Origin: an uncultured Planctomyces sp.
Lineage (GTDB): Bacteria > Planctomycetota > Planctomycetia > Planctomycetales > Planctomycetaceae
Reading direction: 5' to 3'
NCBI GenBank assembly: GCA_937899075.1
Contig: CALDJX010000595.1
Span: 1-33,316 of the forward strand
Length of the DNA stretch: 33,316 nt
Shown here: piece after piece, positions 15,948 through 25,414 of the stretch
Numbering within the stretch: the stretch's first letter is position 1
How the letters are laid out: the number at the start of each line of letters is the position of its first letter
Position numbers and translations under genes: made by a program
Notes under the pieces: model-generated
What the model was told of the DNA's origin: nothing
The model's database searches: none
The model's input: the letters and a program-made list of their open reading frames with translations, nothing else

Positions 15948-16487
15948 ATCAGACGACCTCAGTTTGCTCAGCCCGTGCAGACAAATCTGCCACGGATGAA
16001 TGAAGGAATCCGGATCACGCCTATCCGCGTCGTCGATCAGGACGGCGAAATGCTCGGCGAAATGGAGACTCACAAAGCTAGAGAACTCGCGATCGAAGCT
16101 GGGTTGGATCTCGTGGAAGTGAGCCCGGGAGTTCGTCCGCCGGTTTGCCGGATCATGGACTTCGGGAAGTCTCAGTACGAGAAGCAGAAGAAGCTTAAGA
16201 GCGGTGCCAAACAGCATTCCGTTCAGGTTAAGCAGATTCGTATGCGAGCAAAAACCGGCCAGCACGATGTTGAAGTGAAGGTTCGGAAAGCTCGTGAGTT
16301 TCTCGCCAAGCACGACAAGGTGAAGGTTAACGTCCTGTTCCGTGGACGTGAAAACGCTCATCACGATCGAGGCCGTGAATTGCTTCAGCAGTTCATCGAC
16401 ATGCTGGAAGGCGAAATCGTCGTCGAGCAGCCGCCACGAATGGAGAGCGGACGAGCCATGTCGACGATCCTGGCACCTGCTTCTTAA
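15948..16487 (+). CDS. infC: Translation initiation factor IF-3, probable AUC start
   Basis: A 179-residue protein if started at ATC 15948, the usual IF-3 length. The N-domain has MNEGIRITPIRVVDQDGEML, AIEAGLDLVEVSP and PPVCRIMDFGKSQYE; the linker is Lys-rich; the C-domain has KQIRMRAKTGQHDVEVKVRKA, KVKVNVLFRGRE and the final basic and hydrophobic segment. IF-3 binds the 30S subunit, prevents early joining of 50S and rejects wrong start codons. Genes for IF-3 in many bacteria use rare starts (AUU, AUC, AUA), which IF-3 itself discriminates against, giving feedback control. Here a strong GGAGGAG precedes ATC. The usual followers rpmI and rplT are not next to it; a convergent helicase gene is. 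Confidence 0.95.
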   Translation: MRRPQFAQPVQTNLPRMNEGIRITPIRVVDQDGEMLGEMETHKARELAIEAGLDLVEVSPGVRPPVCRIMDFGKSQYEKQKKLKSGAKQHSVQVKQIRMRAKTGQHDVEVKVRKAREFLAKHDKVKVNVLFRGRENAHHDRGRELLQQFIDMLEGEIVVEQPPRMESGRAMSTILAPAS

Positions 16488-16747
16488 TAGTCTGCGACCA
16501 TAGCAGTCTTCGACGTTCCAAGTGAATTCTTCGAGCCGGGTTCGCGGTGCGCGCGGATATCGGCTGCATCCTGAGGCAGTTCTGGCGAGCGGCGGACGTC
16601 AGTCCGCTGGCCCGTGCATACCCAGCCCTCTTCGGAAATGTGTGCCACTGGCTCTGCCAGTGCATTCCGGACTCGCAGGCGACAGGTCATTCAGCACTGG
16701 CAAAGCCAGTGGCACACGCAAGACTGAATCCTCAACCGATTTTCAGC
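16488..16747. other. Convergent intergenic region between infC and the helicase gene
   Basis: This 260-base region holds a 6-bp hairpin (GCGGAC, loop GTCA, GTCCGC; 16592-16607) and the family A inverted repeat at 16640-16717. Either could help end the infC transcript, but neither is followed by a T run. No gene is apparent. Confidence 0.55.
16640..16717. repeat. Nested inverted repeat, family A copy 2
   Basis: The arms are 16640-16663 and 16694-16717, 24 bases each. Each contains a hairpin of CACTGGC and GCCAGTG. Compared with the copy at 9428-9505 the arms are almost identical while the 30-base centre is unrelated; total length is the same, 78 bases. Confidence 0.9.
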
Positions 16748-18619
16748 TCAGGATTCTTCCCACACGGTGTGGTAGGCGCCGATCGATTCGAAGTACTCCA
16801 GCATCGCGGCGAAGAATTCGTTGCCGCCGATCGTCGCGCTGTCGCCGATGACGATGAGCTTTCGCCGGGCACGAGTCAGCGCAACATTCATCCGCCGTGC
16901 ATCGGCGAGGAATCCGATTTCGCCGTCCGGGTTTGACCGAACGAGTGAGATGATCACCGCCTCTTTCTCTCGCCCCTGGAATCCATCGACCGTATCGATT
17001 TCGACGCGTTCGTCCGGCGAGTTCTGCCTTAACCATCGAACCTGTGCGGCGTACGGAGCGATGACGGCGATGTCCCGTCCTCGTAATCCCGCATCCTGCA
17101 ATTCGGCAATCTTTCGAAGCACCAGTTCCGCTTCCTGCAGGTTTCGTTTGCTGAGTCCGTCGGGTTCGATTTCTTCGTCCCAGCCTGCCCCGGCCGAATC
17201 GATAAACGTCACCGGTTCGAGCGTCACGAGTTGCTCATCGACGTAATCGAGGTCGGTCAGAACGTGGCCACTGACGGAGTCATGCGACTGCAAAGTTCCC
17301 TCGTAAAACTGCGCCGACGAGAAGTTCATAATCTGATCGTGCATCCGATACTGCACGTTGAGCCGCCGCGTGACACGATCTCCGTAAAGCCCAACCAGCC
17401 GTTCCAGCAAGCTGACTTCGAGTCCTTCTTTTGCGGCCTGTTTTGAAAGTACCGTTGGAGGAAGCTGGCAATGATCACCGGCAAGAACGAGACGGTCCGC
17501 TCGCAGAACAGGAATCCAGCAGCCAGGTTCCGTGCTCTGGCACGCTTCGTCGATCACAACAAGATCAAAACGGCGATCGCCCAACAGCGACTCATCCAGC
17601 GTCGTCGTTGCGCAAACAACGTCTGCGTTGTCGACAATCGAATCGATCGCCTGCTGCTCCAGCATTCGGATGTCGGCTTTCAACCGCTTTGCTTCCTGCC
17701 GCATTTCACGCTTCGCACCGTGAGCTGGCTTGGCCCGAGTGAACTTCCCGGCCTGGCGAAACAACACGTCCGCTTCACGCTGCATCTCGCGGATGAGTCC
17801 CGTCAGTTCGTGACGAGCAACCTGCGCATCCAGAGTGTGATCCTGCAGCCGCGTACTGACTCGCGCGGGATGCCCGAGGCGAACGGTCTTCTGTCGAGCA
17901 TCGACCAGCTTCTCCAGCAGGTTGTCGACAGCCGTGTTGCTCGGTGCGCAGGCCAGAACTTTCTGCCCTTTGGCGACCGCCTGGCAAATCAACTCAACGA
18001 TGGTCGTTGTCTTCCCCGTGCCCGGCGGGCCGTGAATAATCGCAACGTCAGAAGCCGACAGCGCGAAGCGAATGGCCGCCTGCTGGGAATCATTCAACTC
18101 AGTGTTGAACTGGTATTCCTGCTCATCTTTGAACGACAACTCACGCTCGCCAAGCAGGATATTGCGAAGCTCTTTGGTTCGCCCGCGAGCGTCGTCGGCC
18201 CTCTTCAGCGCGTTCAACATTCGCTTTCGAGTGATCTCGTCCGGCGAAAGATCAATCCGCAACCTCTCGGCATCGGGATAGTCGTTCACCGCGACCTGAA
18301 TCGACTTTCGATTGATCGCCGTCACCACGCCCTGACAGGCATCTCCCGACGAATCATCACTCGTCGTGATAACGACCGGCGACCCAACACGGAGCCGATT
18401 CCACGGCAACTGCAACGTACGATTTCGTTTCACAAGAGTGATCAGGTATCGCCCGCCCAGCCCGGCGTCCTCATCAGTCACGACGAGATCGAGCAACGTT
18501 TCTCCGGACTTTTCAGCGTCAGGTCCCTTCTGCCGTTTCCGTCGTTCGTTGAGCCGTTCCGCTTCGGCGACTGATTCAAGATCAATCCAACCAGCCATCC
18601 GTTGAAAATGTTCATCCAT
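16748..18619 (-). CDS. IGHMBP2/UPF1-like superfamily 1 DNA/RNA helicase
   Basis: A 623-residue protein. Residues 1-160 form an N-terminal region with a beta-rich part (VGSPVVITTSD) like the 1B barrel side of this family. The helicase core follows: N-terminal Q-motif-like LNDSQQAAIRFAL, Walker A HGPPGTGKTTT (about 196-206), motif Ia LACAPSNTAVDNL, motif II VVIDEACQSTEP (357-360 DEAC), motif III VLAGDHCQLPPT, motif IV QYRMHDQIMNF, motif V DTVDGFQGREKEAVIISLVRS (split by normal spacing) and motif VI MNVALTRARRKLIVIGD. All catalytic motifs are intact, so ATP-driven 5'-3' unwinding is expected. No partner gene lies nearby. The ATG at 18619 has a weak ribosome binding site. Confidence 0.92.
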   Translation of the reverse strand: MDEHFQRMAGWIDLESVAEAERLNERRKRQKGPDAEKSGETLLDLVVTDEDAGLGGRYLITLVKRNRTLQLPWNRLRVGSPVVITTSDDSSGDACQGVVTAINRKSIQVAVNDYPDAERLRIDLSPDEITRKRMLNALKRADDARGRTKELRNILLGERELSFKDEQEYQFNTELNDSQQAAIRFALSASDVAIIHGPPGTGKTTTIVELICQAVAKGQKVLACAPSNTAVDNLLEKLVDARQKTVRLGHPARVSTRLQDHTLDAQVARHELTGLIREMQREADVLFRQAGKFTRAKPAHGAKREMRQEAKRLKADIRMLEQQAIDSIVDNADVVCATTTLDESLLGDRRFDLVVIDEACQSTEPGCWIPVLRADRLVLAGDHCQLPPTVLSKQAAKEGLEVSLLERLVGLYGDRVTRRLNVQYRMHDQIMNFSSAQFYEGTLQSHDSVSGHVLTDLDYVDEQLVTLEPVTFIDSAGAGWDEEIEPDGLSKRNLQEAELVLRKIAELQDAGLRGRDIAVIAPYAAQVRWLRQNSPDERVEIDTVDGFQGREKEAVIISLVRSNPDGEIGFLADARRMNVALTRARRKLIVIGDSATIGGNEFFAAMLEYFESIGAYHTVWEES

Positions 18620-19033
18620 TGAAAGTGCAATCTTCTCGTCAATAACTTCGGTGGGCAGCGTCGTGGCTCGCCAAAGAGTATGTTCTCAAAGCTCAAAGCC
18701 AGCATTCGAATCTATGCGACTGAGCACGGACTCAGGACACTGATAAACGCTGAGATCTACGAATCAATCGCCGGCAGTTTGCGTGGATATTAGCGTTCAT
18801 CAGCGTTCTTGCCTCTTAGCAAAGCTTTCATACGGCCAGGCACGCCATGCTGCAGATCTGTGTCCGAATCAAATTTGCTGCGCCGGGCGCTGCCAGTTCG
18901 GTTGAATCGGAAGCCGCAAACACCGTACACCTTCTCCACGTAATTCCCACCTTAGGCGAGCCTGCCGCTACCTGCACTGCACGAATCAAGCCTTCGCCAA
19001 ATTCAAAATCCGCTAAACAAGGAGCATCCTCTC
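18620..19033. other. Divergent intergenic region between the helicase and the Gfo/Idh/MocA gene
   Basis: About 415 bases. It holds the family B inverted repeat (18733-18810). I see no gene and no convincing promoter hexamers, though both flanking genes must be started from here. Confidence 0.5.
18733..18810. repeat. Imperfect inverted repeat, family B copy 1
   Basis: The left arm (18733-18753, with ACACTGATAAACGCTGA) and right arm (18791-18810, with GCGTTCATCAGCGTTC) are imperfect inverted copies. A related element with a nearly identical left arm lies at 29588-29662. Confidence 0.75.
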
Positions 19034-20542
19034 ATGAGTAAACTCACACGTCGAAGTTTCGTTGGTCAGTCTCTGGCCGCTGCCGGAGCGATTTCTGCCG
19101 CTCCAGGAATTCTGCGAGCACAGGGTGCTAACGACAAAATCGGGATGGCCGTTGTCGGCTGCGGCGGTCGTGGCGGAAGCCACATCGGTGGATGGTTGAG
19201 TGACCCTCGAACGCACATCACAGCGATTGTCGAAGTCGACGAGAAGAAATCTGCCGAACGAGCGAAGCAGATCGAAGACAAACAGGGAACTCGACCAACT
19301 GTCTACCGAGACATGCGGGAAGCATTCGCGGACAAATCAGTCGATGCGATCAGCACGGCAACTCCCAACCACTGGCACGCGTTGTGTGGCGTGTGGGCGA
19401 TGCAGGCCGGCAAGGACGCGTACATCGAAAAACCCGTCTGCCACAACATCGCGGAAGGTTCGGCCCTGATCGCCGCCGCTCGCAAGTACGAACGCATCTG
19501 CCAGGTCGGAACGCAAAGCCGGTCAAGTTCGGCTCTGCACGAAGCATTCAAGTTTCTGAATGAAGGCGGAATCGGCGACGTCAATTTCGCACGCGGACTT
19601 TGCTACAAACGTCGAAAGTCCATCGGAGCACTCGGCGACTACCAGATTCCTGCCGAAATCGATTTCGACCTCTGGAGCGGACCGGCTCAGTACACCGATC
19701 CCAAACTGACCCGAGGCAGGTTCCATTACGACTGGCATTGGCAACGAGCGTACGGCAACGGCGACCTCGGCAACCAGGGGCCTCACCAGACCGACATCGC
19801 TCGCTGGGGCCTGGGCATTGATGCTCACCCGATGACGATCATGAGCTACGGCGGCCGACTTGGTTACCAGGCCGAGCGGAAGGATCCGAGTTACGTTGAC
19901 GCTGGCGACACCGCCAACACCGAAGTCACGATTTACGACTACGGCGACAAGTCGATCGTTTTTGAGACTCGTGGGCTGGGCGTCGACAATTCTGCCGACG
20001 AAGAGTTGAACAAGCTGTTCGGCTCAAACAAAGGCAACAAAATCGGCGTCGTGTTTTACGGCAGCGAGGGATACCTCGTTCAGAGGACCTACTCAAACTG
20101 CATCGCCTACGACAAAAAATTCAACAAGATCAAGGAATTTAACGGCGGCGGCGACCACTTCGGAAACTTCATCGACGCAGTGAAAAGTCGCGAAGTGTCG
20201 GACCTCAACGCCGATGTTCGAGAAGGTCACCTATCAGCAGGCATGAGCCACCTGGGCAACATCTCCTACTACATGGGCGAAGGCAACAAAGTGGCCGTCA
20301 GCGAAGCTCGCGAAGCTGTACTCGGCATCCGCAGCCTCGACGACAACGGCAAAACGTTCGATCGAACAGTCCAGCATCTGAAGGACAACAACCACGATCT
20401 GGACAAGTACCCGATGTCACTCGGTCCTCTGCTGAAGTTTGATCCGGAAAAGGAAATCTTCCCGGAATCACGAGCGGCAACCGCCATGTGCAGCCGCGAA
20501 TACCGAGGCGAATACGTCTGCCCAAAAGCCGCCGACGTTTAA
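19034..20542 (+). CDS. Tat-exported Gfo/Idh/MocA family oxidoreductase
   Basis: A 502-residue protein. A twin-arginine signal (LTRRSFVGQSLAAAGAI, 4-20) ends near ILRAQG, so export in folded form is expected. The NAD(P)-binding Rossmann fold begins with VVGCGGRGGSH (40-50); the EKP motif (132-134) lies in YIEKPVCHN, a catalytic lysine being expected there. Further conserved stretches are GTQSRSS, WSGPAQ and GNQGPHQTDIARWGLG (His251 region). The family oxidises or reduces sugars and related polyols; planctomycetes carry many exported copies linked to polysaccharide use, and the actual substrate here is not predictable. GGAG (19020-19023) precedes the ATG. The gene is alone and is followed by a strong terminator. 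Confidence 0.92.
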   Translation: MSKLTRRSFVGQSLAAAGAISAAPGILRAQGANDKIGMAVVGCGGRGGSHIGGWLSDPRTHITAIVEVDEKKSAERAKQIEDKQGTRPTVYRDMREAFADKSVDAISTATPNHWHALCGVWAMQAGKDAYIEKPVCHNIAEGSALIAAARKYERICQVGTQSRSSSALHEAFKFLNEGGIGDVNFARGLCYKRRKSIGALGDYQIPAEIDFDLWSGPAQYTDPKLTRGRFHYDWHWQRAYGNGDLGNQGPHQTDIARWGLGIDAHPMTIMSYGGRLGYQAERKDPSYVDAGDTANTEVTIYDYGDKSIVFETRGLGVDNSADEELNKLFGSNKGNKIGVVFYGSEGYLVQRTYSNCIAYDKKFNKIKEFNGGGDHFGNFIDAVKSREVSDLNADVREGHLSAGMSHLGNISYYMGEGNKVAVSEAREAVLGIRSLDDNGKTFDRTVQHLKDNNHDLDKYPMSLGPLLKFDPEKEIFPESRAATAMCSREYRGEYVCPKAADV

Positions 20543-20592
20543 CCGCTTATCGACAAGAGCAACAGACTCGCCACGACCGGCGAATAAAGATC

Positions 20593-20647
20593 ACGGCAGC
20601 ACACCCTGAGCGAAACCGAATTCGCCTGGTTGTGCTGCCGTTTTTTG
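20593..20647 (+). terminator. Intrinsic terminator after the Gfo/Idh/MocA gene
   Basis: ACGGCAGCACA (20593-20603) pairs perfectly with TGTGCTGCCGT (20631-20641), and a TTTTTTGTTT run follows. The loop is 27 bases and includes a smaller GCGAA/TTCGC pairing. It ends 31 bases before the stop codon of the convergent HEAT-repeat gene. Confidence 0.85.
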
Positions 20648-20677
20648 TTTGAGTCGAATGTCTCAGACTCTGCTTTA

Positions 20678-23600
20678 TTACTCAGCAGGCCAGGCAAGCG
20701 GACTCAGTTCCTGCGTGCTTCCGTCCGTCAAATTGACGACCCAGCCGAACTTCTTTCCTTCTGCGGAAACGGCAACCAATGATTCATCGTCAGTGGCTGA
20801 AAAGCTGTTGATTGTGAGCACGTCATCGCTGACGGACCATCTCTTTGACTTTTGAGTCGTCAGGTCCAATCGGACAATTGATGATTCCCACGCTGAGTAG
20901 ATGACCGACTCGTTGGGAAACTGCACAACTGTCGGATCAACGAGTTCATTGACTTCTGAAATCGAAAGCTTGCCGCCATCCAGCCTGCACAACACGACGC
21001 GATCGGTTCGCAACACGGCAAGAGTATTACCGCTGGAGCTGAATATCATCTTTTTGAATGATCCGTTTTCCGACGCCCTGGTGTTTCCTGCGGCACCGAC
21101 GTCGCCGATCGTTGTTTGAGTCGCGACATCAATCAGGACGATGTTCCCCATTTTGTCTTCACCCGCCACAACGCTCCCATTCGAGTTCAAAACGGGAAGC
21201 GGAACAGGTTCGATGCTTAGATTGGCGATGTCCGCGCCTTGACGAGTGTCCCAAATGCAGACTCTCCGATTCTTGCCGAGATAAACCGCAACATTTGAGT
21301 CGGCTGACAATCCGAATCGTTCAGCTGGAGGTGACTTAAGTGTTCGAGCATCTGCCTGATAGCCGTCCGGAGCCCACGCAGCTATCGTGTCGCCGGTCTT
21401 TGACACCATTCCAAAGGAAGAGGCTGACTCAGCCAGAGTCGGAACGTCCACTTTACTTTTGAAGTTGCCAGTGGCCCCATTCCATATATCAGCCCGACCG
21501 CCGTTTCGAAGTAGAATTAGATCGCTGGAACCAGGCAGCCAGTGAGCCTGCAACACCGGCTTTGCTCTGGCAAGGACGATCGAATTGTCGACACTGCTGC
21601 CTGAAACGGAAACGAAGAACCAGCCGATTCCGCAGATCGCGGCAATTATTGCTGTTCCTGCCAGAACCGTTCCCGCTGGAAGCAAACCCGCGACACGATC
21701 CGGGATCAGCACGGAAGCCCGTTTCAAAATCCGCCGCGACAAAGGGATACTCGCGTTCTGGATCCCAAGAGTCTTCAAAGTGGATATCGTCGCGACCCGA
21801 ACCATTTCACTTTCGTCTTCCAGCAAAACTTTGATGGCACGAGTCGCCTTGTCAGCTTTTAATTTCCCCAACGCCGTTACAGCGTGATAGCGAACTTCCG
21901 GCACGCTGTCGTGGAGCGAAGCAAGCATCGCGGGAATCGATGACTCGTCCCCAATCATGGCCAGAGAAACCAGTGCGGCACTTCGTACTGATGGCTCATC
22001 TCGAAGGGCTTCTTCGAGGTCGCGGACAAATCGCTTGTCGTTTACTTTGCCACATGATCTGGCTGCGGCAGTTCGAACTTCGACTGACGAATCGCTCGCC
22101 AGTTTTTGCTGCAAGGTATCGAAGACAACCTCTTGCCCGGTTTCGGCCAGAGCCTCGACAGCATGACGCCGTATTGCTGCGTTTGGGTGTTCACAAAGTT
22201 GAAGCAGGGTCGGAGCCGCTGATTCAACGGCATGTTTGCGAAGTCCCAGGAGTGCCTTAGTCACCACCGCGAGGTCATCGCAATGAAGCATCGCTGCCAG
22301 GCTTTCAGCGGCTTCAGGCGAGTCGATTCGGCTGAGAGCTTCGGCAATTGCCCTTTGAAGTTCAGCATCGGCGTTGGCCAGAAGACCCGTCAGCGTTGGA
22401 ACGGCCTTCTTGCTGCCCGTTGTTGCGAGTGCCAGGACGGATTGCCGACGAAGGTCAGCGTTCTGTGTACGCTTAAGGATGGTCAGGATCGGTTTTGCTG
22501 CTCGTCGATCCGGGAGCTTCTGCACTGCCAGCACTGCATTGCGCTGCACTGTTTCACTTGAATCAGACAGCAGCTCAACGATTTTTGCCAACGCCGAGCG
22601 ATCTCCAATTCGGCCAAGTGCCTCGACAATCGTTGCACGCAGGCCAGCATCGGCATGATCCAGCATCATCAGCAGCGACGGGACCGCCTGCTTATCTCCG
22701 ATTCGGCCAAGAGCCGTCACGGCATTAATCGACGTCAGCGGGTTGCGCGACTCAACAATCTCCAGAAGCTCGGACAGCCCTGAGTTGCCAATTTCGACGA
22801 CCGCTTCCAGCGACTGCGCGCGTAACGACGGATCGCTCAAGCCAGCAAACATGAGCGGTCGAATCACGATCGGGTCCGCCAGGATTTTCAAAGACCTGAT
22901 TGCTTCTCGAACGACGTCTTTTTCAGCGTCGCAAAGTAACTGCAAGCTCAATCGGATTCCTCGCCGATTCCCCAGCTCGCCAAGCGCCGTCGCCAGCGAC
23001 TGACGGAGAATCTTTGATGAGTCGTCGACGAACCTTTCGATCAACTCAAACGCCCGAGCATCTTTCGAACGACCAAGTTTCAGAATCGTGAGGCGACGCT
23101 GATCGATTGCCGACTGACTTGAGGAATCAACATCCCCTTCCAGAATCGATGCGAATTCTTTCAGCTGCTTTCCGGAAAGAGTTTTGCCAGACGGCCCATC
23201 GTTTTCGCTGTCTCTGGCTGCCAGGCGAGTGATGACTCGATGGACGGCTTCTTTCAAAACGTCGTTTGAGTCGGCTGCAAGTACAGCTTTCGGGATACTT
23301 GTTGTCTCTTCCGTTCCCGGTAGGACGAGCGGCTGTCGACACTTTCGACAGCGCCGCCGCATCCCGGTCATGTGAGGTGGAAACCGAAACCGAGCACCGC
23401 AGGGACACTCGCATATCCGGGAGTCGGCTTTCGAGAAATCAGATGATTGCTCACCATCAGCAGTCAGACCTTCGTCCGAGTCCCTCTCTAAGTGATTCGC
23501 GGATTGCAACGGTGACTGAGCCCTGGTCGCAGCCGAAGTACCATTGTTCGCGTGACTGGCTGCTGGTTGAGCGTGCTGCGACGGTGAGTCTGTTGACCGG

Positions 23601-23818
23601 CCTGTCGCGAACTGCCGACCGACGATGCGAGGGGGATTCAGCGTGGCGGTTGAAGCGCCGACGATTCGAACGTTCTGATTGGTGGCCCCAACCCTGCCTG
23701 CCAAAGTCGCGGCGCTACCTGCCGGTGGAGCATTAACTCGTGTGCCGCAGTCCATGCACTTCAGCATGGCCGGCTTCAGCGACGTCCCGCAGTTCTGACA
23801 CGTCCGTTTGTCTGACAT
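20678..23818 (-). CDS. Zinc ribbon/HEAT repeat/transmembrane/beta-propeller protein
   Basis: A 1046-residue protein from the ATG at 23818 (a TTG at 23866 would add 16 residues). Residues 7-25 form a zinc ribbon (CQNCG and CMDCG). A polar linker leads to a second ribbon (about 136-165: CECPCGARF and RCRKC). About residues 235-690 are a long stack of HEAT-like repeats with the pattern V-x-x-A-V-x-A-L-G-x-I-G-D, often seen as scaffolds. A single membrane helix (about 711-740, TVLAGTAIIAAICGIGWFFV) follows, then a C-terminal WD40-like propeller (about 755-1046; ADIWNGATG, VCIWDTRQGADI, VLIDVATQ). Ribbons and HEAT repeats would be cytosolic and the propeller outside. No enzyme motif is visible. 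Likely a scaffold or sensor; the role is unknown. Confidence 0.85.
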   Translation of the reverse strand: MSDKRTCQNCGTSLKPAMLKCMDCGTRVNAPPAGSAATLAGRVGATNQNVRIVGASTATLNPPRIVGRQFATGRSTDSPSQHAQPAASHANNGTSAATRAQSPLQSANHLERDSDEGLTADGEQSSDFSKADSRICECPCGARFRFPPHMTGMRRRCRKCRQPLVLPGTEETTSIPKAVLAADSNDVLKEAVHRVITRLAARDSENDGPSGKTLSGKQLKEFASILEGDVDSSSQSAIDQRRLTILKLGRSKDARAFELIERFVDDSSKILRQSLATALGELGNRRGIRLSLQLLCDAEKDVVREAIRSLKILADPIVIRPLMFAGLSDPSLRAQSLEAVVEIGNSGLSELLEIVESRNPLTSINAVTALGRIGDKQAVPSLLMMLDHADAGLRATIVEALGRIGDRSALAKIVELLSDSSETVQRNAVLAVQKLPDRRAAKPILTILKRTQNADLRRQSVLALATTGSKKAVPTLTGLLANADAELQRAIAEALSRIDSPEAAESLAAMLHCDDLAVVTKALLGLRKHAVESAAPTLLQLCEHPNAAIRRHAVEALAETGQEVVFDTLQQKLASDSSVEVRTAAARSCGKVNDKRFVRDLEEALRDEPSVRSAALVSLAMIGDESSIPAMLASLHDSVPEVRYHAVTALGKLKADKATRAIKVLLEDESEMVRVATISTLKTLGIQNASIPLSRRILKRASVLIPDRVAGLLPAGTVLAGTAIIAAICGIGWFFVSVSGSSVDNSIVLARAKPVLQAHWLPGSSDLILLRNGGRADIWNGATGNFKSKVDVPTLAESASSFGMVSKTGDTIAAWAPDGYQADARTLKSPPAERFGLSADSNVAVYLGKNRRVCIWDTRQGADIANLSIEPVPLPVLNSNGSVVAGEDKMGNIVLIDVATQTTIGDVGAAGNTRASENGSFKKMIFSSSGNTLAVLRTDRVVLCRLDGGKLSISEVNELVDPTVVQFPNESVIYSAWESSIVRLDLTTQKSKRWSVSDDVLTINSFSATDDESLVAVSAEGKKFGWVVNLTDGSTQELSPLAWPAE

Positions 23819-24013
23819 CTTAATGAGTCCGTGAGGCTTGCCTCTGTTTGGTTGCTGCTGTCTCAAGCTTTGAAAACAGCTGTCAGGCCCTTTCTACGCT
23901 GAAGCCGTTAATCTTCGATTAAGTGGATGCGTGAATTGAAAAACGATTACTCGCAGGTCTCGTACGGAATGAGCCAGGGCGGCTTCGGTCCAGATCAGAA
24001 TTCGACTCGTTGC

Positions 24014-24052
24014 AAAAAAAAAATCCGAGCCACCCACAATGGATGGCCCGGA
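24014..24052 (-). terminator. Intrinsic terminator for the DUF1559 gene
   Basis: On the reverse strand TCCGGGCCATCC (24052-24041) pairs with GGGTGGCTCGGA (24035-24024) around a five-base loop, with two G-T pairs, and ten T residues follow (24023-24014). It lies 52 bases after the DUF1559 stop codon. The rest of the 285-base gap before the HEAT-repeat gene holds nothing I recognise. Confidence 0.87.
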
Positions 24053-24103
24053 CTGAATTCACGCGACAAAGAGTCGGCAATGCGATTGCCAATCTCTCGT
24101 CAA

Positions 24104-25414
24104 CTAATCTTCGAAAGCACCTTTGGTTGCAGAATTGCCGTTCAACATGACTCCGTTGAAGACCTGGAAGGCGGACATTTCAACCGTTGAGTCGGTGTAA
24201 CCAACCGTTTCGGCCAATTCTGCTGCGGTTTTGGTTGCGCCGACAACAGGGAAGCCAGGATTGAGGAATCCGTCGCCATTCAGGTCCGTGACTGACTTGA
24301 CGCTTCCGTCAGCCATGAGCAGGTTCAACTGGCCGGCGTGAACGGCAGCCCAGTCGCGAGTATCCTGCAGAACCATACTTCCTGCACCGCTCAAGCCGGA
24401 TACTGCTTTGGTTCGTGCAACGGAGAGTGCCGTAGTTTCGACGTCGCCCGTGTCCGGCCAGACCTGACCACCTTCTGTGTCGATCAGAACCGATCCAACT
24501 GGCAAACCATCACCACCATTCCCGAGACTTGTTCGACTTCCTTTCACAAGAACGACAGCTTCGTTTGCGGTGTCCCAGTAAGCAGGACCGTCGTTGAAGG
24601 CTTCGCCGAGCCGTGCCCCCGCAACAAGGTCTGTCCCGATCAGCGTGTCAGTCAGAAATGCCTCGTCCGCGTCTCCAGGAGCAGCGTCGCCCAGCATTGG
24701 AAGGTTGTTGGACGGGATTTCTCCGGCAGTCATCTGGCGAATGGTCAAAGGACCAAGCGTGTCCTGATATTCTTTGAAGCCTGAGCTGGCATCAATGAAT
24801 GCACCAGCAGATGTGCTGGTAGTCGCCTGAATTCTTGCCTGTCCACGAACCATGAACCAACTGCTTGCGTAGTTCGTGTTGTAGCCGTTCTTGACCATGT
24901 CAGCGACGACTGCCGCACGAGCCGCACCGGTCACCTTTGGGGTACCGCTGATGGGCGTCCCCTGGTCCCAAATCTGGCTGAACCATTTGCCGTAGATTCC
25001 CGCTCGCTCAGCCGGCATGCTGCCACTTCCAGATGTGGCGGTCAGTCCGATGAAGTCATTCAGCTTTTCACTTCCGCGAAGCTCATTTGTCGGACAACGC
25101 AGATCGTTTGGAAGGCCAGCATTCAACGAGATCATGTCAGCAACCCAGCCATAACGGTCGGGCGAGCCATCGCGGTTAAGGTCCATGGCTCCGGTACAGA
25201 AACGACCGGCAGAGTCTTTGTCGGCGTGCACGTTCAGAGCGATGCCGATCTGCTTCAGGTTACTTTTGCACTGAGTCCGGCGAGCGGCTTCGCGAGCAGA
25301 CTGAACAGCAGGCAACAGCAGAGCCGCCAGGATCGCGATAATTGCGATCACGACGAGCAGCTCGATCAGGGTGAAACCGCGACGGGTTTCACGTTTCAGA
25401 CTAAACTTTTTCAT
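24104..25414 (-). CDS. DUF1559 type II secretion/pilin-like pseudopilin
   Basis: A 436-residue protein. The N-terminus has a short basic leader and a prepilin cleavage and methylation motif ([19 protein letters not shown], about 11-30) running into one long hydrophobic helix, then the DUF1559 signature [20 protein letters not shown]. The C-terminus carries the H-X9-DG motif: His, [11 protein letters not shown] followed by SV. The large middle is a variable extracellular domain. Such proteins are abundant in planctomycetes and are thought to be surface fibre or secretion components; the role of most is unknown. The ATG at 25414 has AAGGA nine bases upstream; an ATG at 25435 is possible. No pilus assembly genes lie nearby. 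Confidence 0.93.
   Translation of the reverse strand: MKKFSLKRETRRGFTLIELLVVIAIIAILAALLLPAVQSAREAARRTQCKSNLKQIGIALNVHADKDSAGRFCTGAMDLNRDGSPDRYGWVADMISLNAGLPNDLRCPTNELRGSEKLNDFIGLTATSGSGSMPAERAGIYGKWFSQIWDQGTPISGTPKVTGAARAAVVADMVKNGYNTNYASSWFMVRGQARIQATTSTSAGAFIDASSGFKEYQDTLGPLTIRQMTAGEIPSNNLPMLGDAAPGDADEAFLTDTLIGTDLVAGARLGEAFNDGPAYWDTANEAVVLVKGSRTSLGNGGDGLPVGSVLIDTEGGQVWPDTGDVETTALSVARTKAVSGLSGAGSMVLQDTRDWAAVHAGQLNLLMADGSVKSVTDLNGDGFLNPGFPVVGATKTAAELAETVGYTDSTVEMSAFQVFNGVMLNGNSATKGAFED

Noticed and set aside
17471-18574. Forward open frame of 367 codons
   Set aside because: It is antisense to the helicase gene, in which all seven helicase motifs are intact.
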